In this document: piece by piece, positions 1 to 5,560 of the stretch | How positions within the stretch are numbered: position 1 is the stretch's first letter | Layout: each line of letters opens with the position of its first letter | Source of the DNA: CAZJQD01 sp964548165 [NCBI: uncultured bacterium] | GTDB lineage: Bacteria; UBA8481 | Direction: 5' to 3' | DNA: 5,560 nucleotides | NCBI GenBank assembly: GCA_964548165.1 | Contig: CAZJQD010000007.1 | Span: forward strand, 1 to 5,560 | Program-made: the position numbers and the translations under genes | The notes under the pieces: model-generated | The model's database searches: none | Told to the model about the DNA's origin: nothing | Seen by the model: only the letters and a program-made list of their open reading frames with translations

Positions 1-1
1 C

Positions 2-853
2 TTCCGGTGGGAGCGTGTCGTCTCTGGCGCCGGCCTGGCGCTCTGGGGCTATGTCAAGAAGGTCGTGGTCGCGGACAACCTCGCCCTGCTGGTGCAGAGC
101 GTTTACGAGTCCACCGAGCCCGTCAGCGGTTCGGCGGTCCTGGTGGCAACCTACGCCTTCGCCTTCCAGATCTATTGCGATTTTTCCGGCTACACCGACA
201 TTGCGCGCGGAATCTCCCGCATGATGGACTTCGAGCTCGTGCTCAATTTCGACAGGCCGTACTGCGCCTCGAGCATTCGCGATTTCTGGCGACGGTGGCA
301 TATCAGCCTCTCCACCTACCTGAGGGACTACCTCTTCATCCCGCTCGGAGGAAGTCGCCTCGGCATGTTCATGACGTACCGCAACCTGATGCTCACCATG
401 ATCCTCGGGGGTCTCTGGCACGGCGCAGGGTGGAACTACATCCTATGGGGCCTGTACCAGGGCCTTTGGCTCTCCTGGGAACGATTCCGGCAGGAACTCG
501 GGACGCTCGCGAGCCGTTCCCTGGTCCGTACCGCCTGGGATCGCTTCGTCCTGTGGCACATCATCTGCTACGGCTGGTTGCTCTTTCGCGCGAACGATCT
601 CTCCCAGATCAAGTCCCTGTCGCTCTCGCTGTTCCTTCGTTTCGAGCCGGGCGGCCTCTGGAGCCACGGCATGGCCGCCGTGGCCCTGTACGGCCTGCCG
701 GTCCTCCTGGTGGATATCGTGGAGCATCGCCAGCCCGGGTTCTTCGCCCGGGCGCCGGGACCGGCCCGCGTCGTCCTCGCCGTCCTCATGGGCTACCTGC
801 TCGTCACTTTCGGCGGATTCGCCAAGATGGACTTCATCTACTTCCAGTTCTGA
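2..853 (+). CDS. MBOAT family O-acyltransferase (AlgI-like), 3' part of gene
   Basis: This is an integral membrane acyltransferase of the MBOAT superfamily, AlgI/PatA type. Such proteins move acetyl or other acyl groups across the membrane onto exopolysaccharide or cell-wall sugars. The reading frame is open from base 2 to the TGA at 851-853, giving 283 residues. The N-terminal part lies outside the window, so no start is assigned. Diagnostic motifs, in order, are FQIYCDFSGYTDIARG (about 167-214), NFDRPY, DFWRRWHISLSTYLRDYLFIPLGG (His at 299-301) and LWHGAGWNYILWG (the near-invariant MBOAT catalytic His at 419-421). The protein ends in FIYFQF, a typical AlgI-family C-terminus. Hydrophobic stretches lie around 26-94, 125-185, 389-470, 541-590, 665-720 and 760-815, fitting a multi-pass protein. 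No AlgJ/AlgX-like partner follows; the next gene is convergent. The family is secure, but the substrate is unknown. Confidence 0.93.
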   Translation, partial: FRWERVVSGAGLALWGYVKKVVVADNLALLVQSVYESTEPVSGSAVLVATYAFAFQIYCDFSGYTDIARGISRMMDFELVLNFDRPYCASSIRDFWRRWHISLSTYLRDYLFIPLGGSRLGMFMTYRNLMLTMILGGLWHGAGWNYILWGLYQGLWLSWERFRQELGTLASRSLVRTAWDRFVLWHIICYGWLLFRANDLSQIKSLSLSLFLRFEPGGLWSHGMAAVALYGLPVLLVDIVEHRQPGFFARAPGPARVVLAVLMGYLLVTFGGFAKMDFIYFQF

Positions 854-921
854 AGCCCGGCCCGCGCACGTCGCCCCCCCTCGCGCATCATCGCCCTCGA
901 GAGAGCGCTGGAACTCCCCCG
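854..921. other. Convergent intergenic gap, no clear terminator
   Basis: These 68 bases separate the stop codons of the + strand MBOAT gene and the - strand SDR gene. They are C-rich on the + strand and contain no convincing GC hairpin followed by a T-run in either direction. Only 4-5 bp stems can be drawn. Termination may be factor-dependent, or a structure may lie within the coding ends. Confidence 0.5.
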
Positions 922-1656
922 CTACTTCGCGGGTTTATTCCAGCAGCGCACCAGCACCTCCGGGAGCTCCACGCGCCCGGAGACCGTCAGCGCATACCGC
1001 GCCGCGTCCGCCACGTCCTCGGCCGTCATCATCCATTCCGTCCCCATCGGATTCCCCGACTGGAAATCCGTGGCCACGGACGCGGGCAGGAGCGCGGTGA
1101 CGCGGACACCGATGTTCTTCGCCTCCAACCGCGCGCACTCCACGAGTCCCAGGGCGCCCCACTTGGAGGCGCAATACGCGGCGCGAAGAAAGAAGGGCAC
1201 CCTGGCGGCCTGCGAGAGCACGGGCAGGATGGTGCCACCGGCGGAGGCCGGCGCCGTCTCTTTCATCCACCGGAGGGCTTCTCGGATCGTGAGGAAGGTG
1301 CCGGTCAGGTTCGTCTCGATGTCGCGGTTCCAGTCGTCCAGTTTCGTCTCGGTCAGGGACGCCAGCGTGGCCTCTCCCGCGTTCGGCACGCAGATATCCA
1401 GCCGTGGCCAGAGAGCGCGAGCGCGTGCGAATACGGCCTGCTGGGCGGCCTCGCTCCGGACGTCGCAGGCCTCGCCCCACGCTCCCGGCGCGCGCGCCTC
1501 GAGATCCTTCACCGCTTCCGCGATCGTGATCGGATTGCGGCCGGTAATGGCGACCCGGGCACCGGCGTCGGCCATCATGCGGGCGATCGCCAGGCCGATG
1601 CCTCGATTGCCACCGGTCACGATCGCCGTCTTGCCTTCCAGGAATCTCTTGTTCAC
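922..1656 (-). CDS. Short-chain dehydrogenase/reductase (SDR) family oxidoreductase
   Basis: This is a complete 244-residue classical SDR, the usual length for the family, and predicted to be a cytoplasmic NAD(P)-dependent alcohol/ketone oxidoreductase. The Rossmann motif TGGNRGIG is at residues 14-21, followed by Arg40 just after the second strand, which hints at NADP(H). Asp65 in CDV is the adenine-ring position, NAG is at 92-94, and the catalytic tetrad is Asn116, Ser148, Tyr161 and Lys165 (YCASK). Ser lies 13 residues before Tyr, as expected. Two positions are unusual: the first Asn of NNAG is replaced by Pro91, and the residues before the catalytic Ser are PVL rather than the common ISS. 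The start is GTG (1654-1656), chosen because a strong Shine-Dalgarno precedes it and the Rossmann fold begins at once. It is the last gene of the leftward cluster. The substrate cannot be inferred, and the name FabG would be overreach. Confidence 0.93.
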   Translation of the reverse strand: MNKRFLEGKTAIVTGGNRGIGLAIARMMADAGARVAITGRNPITIAEAVKDLEARAPGAWGEACDVRSEAAQQAVFARARALWPRLDICVPNAGEATLASLTETKLDDWNRDIETNLTGTFLTIREALRWMKETAPASAGGTILPVLSQAARVPFFLRAAYCASKWGALGLVECARLEAKNIGVRVTALLPASVATDFQSGNPMGTEWMMTAEDVADAARYALTVSGRVELPEVLVRCWNKPAK

Positions 1657-1662
1657 CCGTTG

Positions 1663-1668
1663 CTCCTC
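1663..1668 (-). promoter_or_regulatory. Shine-Dalgarno site of the SDR gene
   Basis: Read on the - strand this is GAGGAG, 6 nt before the GTG start at 1656. It supports the GTG start over any internal ATG, and suggests that this gene is initiated independently despite the 60-bp gap to the upstream gene. Confidence 0.75.
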
Positions 1669-1716
1669 ACCCTCCCCCGCCCACGCGCCGTCGCCTTCAC
1701 CGCGCGCGATAACGCG

Positions 1717-2883
1717 TCACCCGTCGAGCTTCATCAGCCTCAGGAACGGCGCGGAGCCGACAACGGGCTCACCGGCCGCGGTGCGCTCAGAGTAGCTCGA
1801 CGGCCCCCGCCGCGGCGAGCGACGGTCGCAGAAGAGATAGGGCACCGGCCCCGCGCCGTGCTTGCCCGTGCCGACGTAGGTGGAGTGATCGGGCACCGCC
1901 ACGATCGCCAGGTCCGGGATCTCCGCCACCAGGCGCGCGACGATCTCGCGGTCGATGGCCTCGATCGCGCGCACCTTCGTCGGCGGATCCTTTTCGTGGC
2001 CGGCCTCGTCGGGCGACTCCACGTGGATGACGGCGACGTCCGCGCCCTTCCGCAACTCCGCGATCGAGTATTCCGCCTTCCCCGCGTAGTTCGTGTCGTG
2101 GTATCCGGTGATGCCCGGGACCTGGAGGATGCGGAAGCCCGCGAGCACGCCGATGCCGCGGATGAGGTCGACGCCCGAAACGAGGACGCCCTCGGCGCCG
2201 TGTTGCTCGCGGATCGACGGCAATGCGACGGCGCGGCCCTGGCCCCAGGGCCAGAGCGCATCGGCCGTGTGCTTTCCGGCGGCGCGCCGCCTCACGTTGA
2301 CGGGGTGCTCCCGGAGGATCTCGCGCGATCCCTCGAAGATCCGGCCCAGCGCGCCCGTCGGGCGCATCTCCACGATCGGTCGGCCGATATTGTCGTGCGG
2401 CGGATACGACGTCGCCTCCAGGCAGTCCGTGCGCACCATGAGGTGGCGATACTGCACTCCCGGGTAGACGCGCCCGCCCGTCGACTCGATGAGCTCGCGG
2501 CACGACAGCACGATCTCGCGGGCCTCGTCGGTCGTGATGTGGCCGGCGGAGTAGTCCTTCATCCGCTCATCATCCGTGATCGAGATCGTGTTGACCCGGA
2601 ACGCGATCTCCCCGGGCGTCAGCGCGATGCCCATCGCGGCGGCCTCCAGCGGTCCGCGCCCGGTATAGATGCCCCGGGGATCGTGCCCGAGGAGCATCAG
2701 GTTGGCGACGTCCGAGGCGGCCGTGAACTCCGGCGGCACCGTCTGCGCCAGGCCGACTTCCCCCTGTTGGGCCAGGGCATCGAGATGGGGCGTCGCCGCG
2801 GCCTCCAGGGGGGTCTTGCCGCCCAGGGCCGGCACGGGATCATCGGAAGCGCCGTCGAGGATCAGGAGAACCTTGCGGCCCAT
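1717..2883 (-). CDS. apgM: Cofactor-independent phosphoglycerate mutase-like protein, candidate homoserine kinase
   Basis: This complete 388-residue protein belongs to the archaeal-type iPGM (ApgM) family in the alkaline phosphatase superfamily. Expected catalytic residues are all visible: Asp10 (LILDG), the nucleophile Ser57 in ASDVANLMLLG, Asp292 and His296 (PDEAGHE), Asp332-His333 (PDHST) and His342. These correspond to the two-metal site of iPGM. Further family blocks are YTGRGPLEAAAMG (73-85), PHDNIG (162-167), LWPWGQG (210-216) and the VDLIRGIG to GYHDTNYAGKA stretch (238-270). The SDVAN and WGQG blocks match, from memory, the subfamily annotated as 'proposed homoserine kinase' (TIGR02535/PRK04200), which often lies beside threonine genes. 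Here hom is 34 bp upstream, so the protein may phosphorylate homoserine rather than isomerise phosphoglycerate. Family membership is what the sequence shows; the kinase role is inference. The ATG start directly precedes the first strand. A weak GAGGG (2896-2900) sits about 12 nt upstream, farther than ideal. Confidence 0.92.
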   Translation of the reverse strand: MGRKVLLILDGASDDPVPALGGKTPLEAAATPHLDALAQQGEVGLAQTVPPEFTAASDVANLMLLGHDPRGIYTGRGPLEAAAMGIALTPGEIAFRVNTISITDDERMKDYSAGHITTDEAREIVLSCRELIESTGGRVYPGVQYRHLMVRTDCLEATSYPPHDNIGRPIVEMRPTGALGRIFEGSREILREHPVNVRRRAAGKHTADALWPWGQGRAVALPSIREQHGAEGVLVSGVDLIRGIGVLAGFRILQVPGITGYHDTNYAGKAEYSIAELRKGADVAVIHVESPDEAGHEKDPPTKVRAIEAIDREIVARLVAEIPDLAIVAVPDHSTYVGTGKHGAGPVPYLFCDRRSPRRGPSSYSERTAAGEPVVGSAPFLRLMKLDG

Positions 2884-2917
2884 CAGGGCACCGATCCCTC
2901 GCGCGCCAAACCCGCGC

Positions 2918-4267
2918 TCAGATGACCACCGGGAAGACGACCGTCTTCTCGCGCGTGATCGGCAGCCGGTTGATCGCGGTGACCGCCTTCTGGATCCGCG
3001 CCGCCGTCGTGACGTGCGTCCGGAGCGCGACGGGAACCTGGCCGGCCGCGGCGGGGCGGTCGAGCTGGACGAACGACGCGATCGAGACGCCGGCCTTCCC
3101 GAGCGCTCCGGTCACCTTCGAGAGCACGCCCGGCTTCTCCTCGACGCTGATGCGCAGGTAGTACGCGGCCTCGTAATGCTCGCCCGAGACCGGCGACTCC
3201 CGCCTGGCCGCCAACATCCGGGGGACGTAGCGCTGTGTGGAGCCGCTGGCAAGCTCGAGCAGGTCGGCGACCACGGCCGAAGCCGTCGGGTACCGACCCG
3301 CGCCCCGGCCGACGAAGAGCGCCTGCCCGACGTAACTCCCCTCGACAAAGACCGCGTTGATCTCGTTGTCCACCGACGCGAGCGGGTGCGAGCGCGGCAC
3401 CAGGGTCGGAGAGACGCTGATCTCGATCCCGCCCGAGGCGTCGCCGGGCGCGGCGTCGAGCATGCGCGCGGTCGCGACCAGCTTGATGCGACAGTCGAGC
3501 TGGGCGGCGTAGGCGATGTCCAGCGCGGAGACGCTGCGAATGCCCTGGACGGGGATCCGCTTCATCGGCACGTCACGGCCGAGAGCGAGCGCGGCCAGGA
3601 GATGGATCTTGTGCGCGGCGTCGATGCCCTCGACGTCCAGGGTCGGATCCGCCTCGGCAAAACCCAGCTTCTGGGCCTCCGCGAGCGCGTCCTCGAAGGA
3701 GGCTCCCGTCTGCGTCATCCGCGTGAGGATGAAGTTCGTCGTGCCGTTGAGAATGCCGTAGATGGTCTTGAGCCGATTGGCCGCGAGGCCGCTGCGCACC
3801 GCCGAGAGGATCGGGATCCCGCCGGCAACGGCGGCCTCGAACGCGATCTCTCGACCGAGCCGGGCGGCCTTCCCGAAGAGCGGTCCGCCCATCTCCGCGA
3901 GCAGGGCCTTGTTCGCCGTCACGACGTCCTTGCCGGCGGCGAGCGCGCGATCGATGACCGTGTGGGCGAACGTGGTCCCCCCCACGAGCTCGACCACCAC
4001 GTCGATGGAGGGATCGTCCAGGATCTCGTCGACGTTCGAGCACCGCAGGGCCTTGGGCACGGTGATGCCGTTGGACAGCTTGCCGTTCTTCTTCCAGTCC
4101 AGCTCGCAAACGCGAACCAGCCTGAGAGAGCGGGCGCGCTGACCGGCGCCGCCCCGGGACGCCAGCGGTTCCCGTTCCCAGGGCCGCTTCGGATCCAGGA
4201 GGATCTCGGCGACGCCGCCGCCGACGACGCCGCAACCGACGAGCCCGATGCGCAGTTCGGCGGTCAT
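2918..4267 (-). CDS. hom: Homoserine dehydrogenase with C-terminal ACT domain
   Basis: This enzyme reduces aspartate semialdehyde to homoserine with NAD(P)H, the branch-point step toward threonine and methionine. It has 449 residues, close to the usual monofunctional form, and no fused aspartokinase. The nucleotide-binding GCGVVG is at 11-16, VVTANK at 115-120, EAAVAGGIPI at 143-152 and GILNGTTNFIL at 171-181. The catalytic block runs from GFAEADPTLD to AAHK, with the conserved Lys220. GAGRYPTASAVVADLLELA occupies 322-340. An ACT domain begins near 371 (LRISVEEKPGVLSKV), the usual site of threonine feedback in this family. The start at 4265-4267 was chosen because IGLVGCG follows within a few residues and because the ATG overlaps the kinase stop (TGATG). 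A start at 4360 would add 31 unrelated residues read out of frame inside the kinase gene. No Shine-Dalgarno is visible, so translation probably depends on coupling to the upstream gene. Confidence 0.97.
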   Translation of the reverse strand: MTAELRIGLVGCGVVGGGVAEILLDPKRPWEREPLASRGGAGQRARSLRLVRVCELDWKKNGKLSNGITVPKALRCSNVDEILDDPSIDVVVELVGGTTFAHTVIDRALAAGKDVVTANKALLAEMGGPLFGKAARLGREIAFEAAVAGGIPILSAVRSGLAANRLKTIYGILNGTTNFILTRMTQTGASFEDALAEAQKLGFAEADPTLDVEGIDAAHKIHLLAALALGRDVPMKRIPVQGIRSVSALDIAYAAQLDCRIKLVATARMLDAAPGDASGGIEISVSPTLVPRSHPLASVDNEINAVFVEGSYVGQALFVGRGAGRYPTASAVVADLLELASGSTQRYVPRMLAARRESPVSGEHYEAAYYLRISVEEKPGVLSKVTGALGKAGVSIASFVQLDRPAAAGQVPVALRTHVTTAARIQKAVTAINRLPITREKTVVFPVVI

Positions 4268-4269
4268 CA
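4265..4269 (-). promoter_or_regulatory. Stop/start overlap coupling kinase and hom
   Basis: On the - strand the bases read TGATG: the kinase TGA and the hom ATG share one A at 4267. No purine-rich ribosome-binding site precedes the hom start, which is consistent with re-initiation by ribosomes finishing the kinase. Production of the two proteins would then be tied together. Confidence 0.75.
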
Positions 4270-5181
4270 GAACGACACGCAGGCGCGCAACTGCGCCAGG
4301 CGCTCCTCGATCGCCGCCCGGTCGAGAGCCTTCAGGCGCTCCATGGAGAACGATTCGCAATTGAACGAGGCCACCACGGAGCCGTAGGCGGCGGCGCGGT
4401 GCAGGGCCTCAAAGTCCGTGTGATCGGTGTCCTGCATCGCCAGGGCGGCCATCAGGCCACCGCCGAACGAGTCGCCGGCTCCGGTTGGATCGACGACCGT
4501 CTCCAGCGGAAAGGCCGGGATGATGGCGAACTGCGTCGCGTTCGCCAGGATCGCGCCGTGCGCGCCCTTCTTGACCGCGACGACCTTCGGGCCCATCTGG
4601 AGCACCGCGCGCGCCGCCGTGACGAGGTTGTGCTCCCCCGTCAACTGCTGGGCTTCTCCTTCGTTGAGGACCATCAGGTCGACCTCGGAGATGAGCCTGC
4701 GAAGGTCAGAGGCCTTGGAGCCGATCCAGAAATTCATGGTGTCGGCGGCCACCGTGCGCGGCCTCTCGATCTGGCGCAAGACGTCGAGCTGGATGGCGGG
4801 ATCGATGTTGGCGAGAAAAAGATAGCCGGGCTTGCGGAACGCGGCGGGCAGATCGGGCTTGAACGCGGCGAAGACGTTGAGCTGGGTGTCCTCGGTCACC
4901 GCGGAGTTCAGGTCACCCTCGTAGTACCCCTTCCAGCGGAATGTCTTGCCTTCCGTGCGCGTCAGTCCCGAACAGTCGACGCCACGAGACTCCAGCATCG
5001 TCACGATCTCGGCGGGGAAATCGGTCCCCACGACGCCGACGAGATGAACGGGCTTATGAAGCGTGCTGGCGGCCACGCTGAAGTAGGTGGCCGCTCCCCC
5101 AAGAGCCTCGGCGGCCTCGCCTGCCGGAGTCCTCACGTGGTCGAAGGCGACCGATCCGACGACCAGGAGCGGCGCGCTCAT
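4267..5181 (-). CDS. PfkB/ribokinase-family kinase, substrate unknown
   Basis: This is a complete 304-residue cytoplasmic small-molecule kinase of the PfkB (ribokinase) family, which phosphorylates sugars or nucleosides with ATP. The N-terminal strand LLVVGSVAFD (5-14) is followed by the substrate-side di-Gly in LGGAATYFS (27-35). NEGEA lies at 173-177, VKKGAHGA at 203-210, and the anion-hole/catalytic signature DPTGAGDSFGGG at 231-242, with Asp237 as the predicted base. The middle carries FRWKGYYEGDLN and DTQLNVFAAF (81-107), a block seen in a broad bacterial group usually annotated only as sugar or adenosine-kinase-like. The start overlaps the upstream stop by 4 bp (ATGA) and has a strong Shine-Dalgarno. 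The downstream stop overlaps hom. The setting suggests a link to amino-acid metabolism or simple co-expression; ribokinase, adenosine kinase and fructokinase roles are all possible. The family is certain, the substrate is not. Confidence 0.94.
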   Translation of the reverse strand: MSAPLLVVGSVAFDHVRTPAGEAAEALGGAATYFSVAASTLHKPVHLVGVVGTDFPAEIVTMLESRGVDCSGLTRTEGKTFRWKGYYEGDLNSAVTEDTQLNVFAAFKPDLPAAFRKPGYLFLANIDPAIQLDVLRQIERPRTVAADTMNFWIGSKASDLRRLISEVDLMVLNEGEAQQLTGEHNLVTAARAVLQMGPKVVAVKKGAHGAILANATQFAIIPAFPLETVVDPTGAGDSFGGGLMAALAMQDTDHTDFEALHRAAAYGSVVASFNCESFSMERLKALDRAAIEERLAQLRACVSF

Positions 5182-5560
5182 CGCGTCGCCTCCCGGCTGC
5201 CGGCGGTCCCGGACGGCGCGGGACCCAACGGCAGGGCGAATCCCTGCTGCAGGTCGCCGCGGGCGATCATGGCCTGGATGTCGCGCTGGGCGGCGACGGT
5301 CGAGGGATAGTTGGCTTCCATGGCGATTATCCTCAAGTAGGGTCCCTTCCCGGGAAGGGTGATGCGTTCGATGCGCGCACTGCGAAAGCCGCGGATGCGA
5401 AGTCTCTCGCGCTGGCGCTCCGCATCGGCCATCGCGGCGACGGTATCCCCCGTGAAGGGAAACGACCCGGCGACGATGGCGTAACGCCGCCCCGGGTTCG
5501 TGGAAGGCGCCACGGTCGCCGAGGGAACGGCGGTCGCCGAGGGAACGGCGGTCGCCGAGG
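5178..5560 (-). CDS. SPOR-like domain protein, C-terminal part
   Basis: The frame is open from the right edge to the TGA at 5178-5180, showing 126 residues of a larger protein whose N-terminus is outside the window. The N-terminal visible part is a low-complexity linker of PSATAV repeats. A region resembling a SPOR domain (peptidoglycan-binding, about 75 residues) follows: YAIVAGSF from 5483, an R-rich helix, RGFRSARI, then YLRIIAMEANYPSTVAAQRDIQAMI. This gives the aromatic-x-V-x-x-GSF strand, helix, strand, yRv strand and second helix expected of the fold. SPOR proteins sit in the periplasm or outer membrane and bind denuded septal glycan in many bacteria. A membrane anchor would have to lie upstream and cannot be seen. 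The match is by eye and the domain is divergent. It ends in a Pro/Ser/Gly-rich tail, and its last codons overlap the kinase start by 4 bp. Confidence 0.62.
   Translation of the reverse strand, partial: SATAVPSATAVPSATVAPSTNPGRRYAIVAGSFPFTGDTVAAMADAERQRERLRIRGFRSARIERITLPGKGPYLRIIAMEANYPSTVAAQRDIQAMIARGDLQQGFALPLGPAPSGTAGSREATR
5189..5194 (-). promoter_or_regulatory. Shine-Dalgarno site of the PfkB kinase
   Basis: The - strand reads GGGAGG, 7 nt before the ATG at 5181 and inside the 3' end of the upstream SPOR gene. It is the strongest ribosome-binding site in the cluster and fixes the kinase start. Confidence 0.8.
5514..5560 (-). repeat. Perfect 18-bp tandem repeat encoding PSATAV
   Basis: The + strand unit ggtcgccgagggaacggc occurs at 5514-5531 and 5532-5549, and again for 11 bases to the window end, with no mismatch. 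The period is six codons, so the frame of the SPOR-like protein is kept and each unit encodes PSATAV. The coding sequence next to it (PSATVA, then PSTN) looks like degenerate copies. The array continues beyond the window, so its copy number is unknown. Confidence 0.9.

Noticed and set aside
65-67. GTG at 65 as the start of the MBOAT gene
   Set aside because: The frame is open upstream to base 2 and encodes typical MBOAT sequence (LALWGYVKKVVVADNL), so the gene enters from outside the window.
733-754. Repeated gcccggg and a cgcccgggcg palindrome that could form a hairpin
   Set aside because: It lies inside the MBOAT coding sequence, has a 6-bp stem and no T-run, and is expected by chance in such GC-rich DNA.
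7-2925. Very long open frame (972 codons) on the + strand
   Set aside because: It crosses the MBOAT gene in another frame and lies antisense to the SDR and apgM genes. Its translation is Arg/Pro/Gly/Ala/His-rich with no recognisable domain. This is the usual shadow of GC-rich coding sequence, where stop codons are rare.
4268-4360. Upstream start that would extend Hom by 31 residues
   Set aside because: The added residues precede the normal Rossmann start, resemble no Hom N-terminus and lie wholly inside the kinase gene. The TGATG overlap start fits better.
2669-4387. Long + strand open frame (572 codons) opposite hom
   Set aside because: The translation is Arg/Asp/Gly-rich and low in complexity, antisense to a secure homoserine dehydrogenase, and has no motif of its own.
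5511-5513. GTG at 5513 as the start of the SPOR-like gene
   Set aside because: The same frame stays open to the window edge through PSATAV repeats that are clearly coding and homologous to the next residues, so this is an internal Val codon.
5514-5560. Tandem repeats considered as a CRISPR or origin iteron array
   Set aside because: The units are directly adjacent with no spacers, have an 18-bp codon-compatible period and encode a simple linker in the SPOR frame.

Overview
This GC-rich window holds six protein-coding genes and no recognisable RNA gene, insertion sequence, phage gene or CRISPR array. One gene is on the + strand at the left edge, and five run leftward on the - strand. GC-rich third positions, GTG as well as ATG starts, clear Shine-Dalgarno sites and stop/start overlaps all point to a bacterium. 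A high-GC, mostly environmental Gram-negative lineage (for example Acidobacteriota, Myxococcota/Desulfobacterota or Eisenbacteria-like) is plausible. The Gram-negative part rests on the SPOR-like protein and the AlgI-like acyltransferase. The phylum cannot be fixed from this sequence.

Left part (2-853, + strand): the C-terminal 283 residues of an AlgI-type MBOAT membrane O-acyltransferase, whose 5' end lies outside the window. It converges on the - strand genes across a 68-bp gap with no clear terminator.

The - strand genes, in transcription order from right to left, are: (1) the C-terminal part of a protein with a SPOR-like domain, preceded by a Pro/Ser/Ala/Thr/Val linker encoded by a perfect 18-bp tandem repeat that runs off the window edge; (2) a PfkB-family (ribokinase-like) kinase whose start overlaps the SPOR stop by 4 bp; (3) homoserine dehydrogenase (hom) with a C-terminal ACT domain, whose start overlaps the kinase stop by 1 bp; (4) an archaeal-type, cofactor-independent phosphoglycerate mutase-like protein (apgM family), 34 bp after hom; (5) a short-chain dehydrogenase/reductase, 60 bp after apgM. 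The tight spacing suggests one operon, with its promoter to the right of the window.

The biological core is the kinase-hom-apgM trio. Hom makes homoserine, which must be phosphorylated before threonine synthase can use it. The apgM-like protein belongs, by its motifs, to the subfamily proposed from gene context to replace the classical homoserine kinase ThrB. It keeps the full set of alkaline-phosphatase-superfamily metal and nucleophile residues. The most interesting reading of the window is therefore an aspartate-family (threonine) operon using a non-canonical homoserine kinase, with a PfkB kinase of unknown substrate translationally coupled to hom. No thrB, thrC or asd gene is visible here, so this remains an inference.
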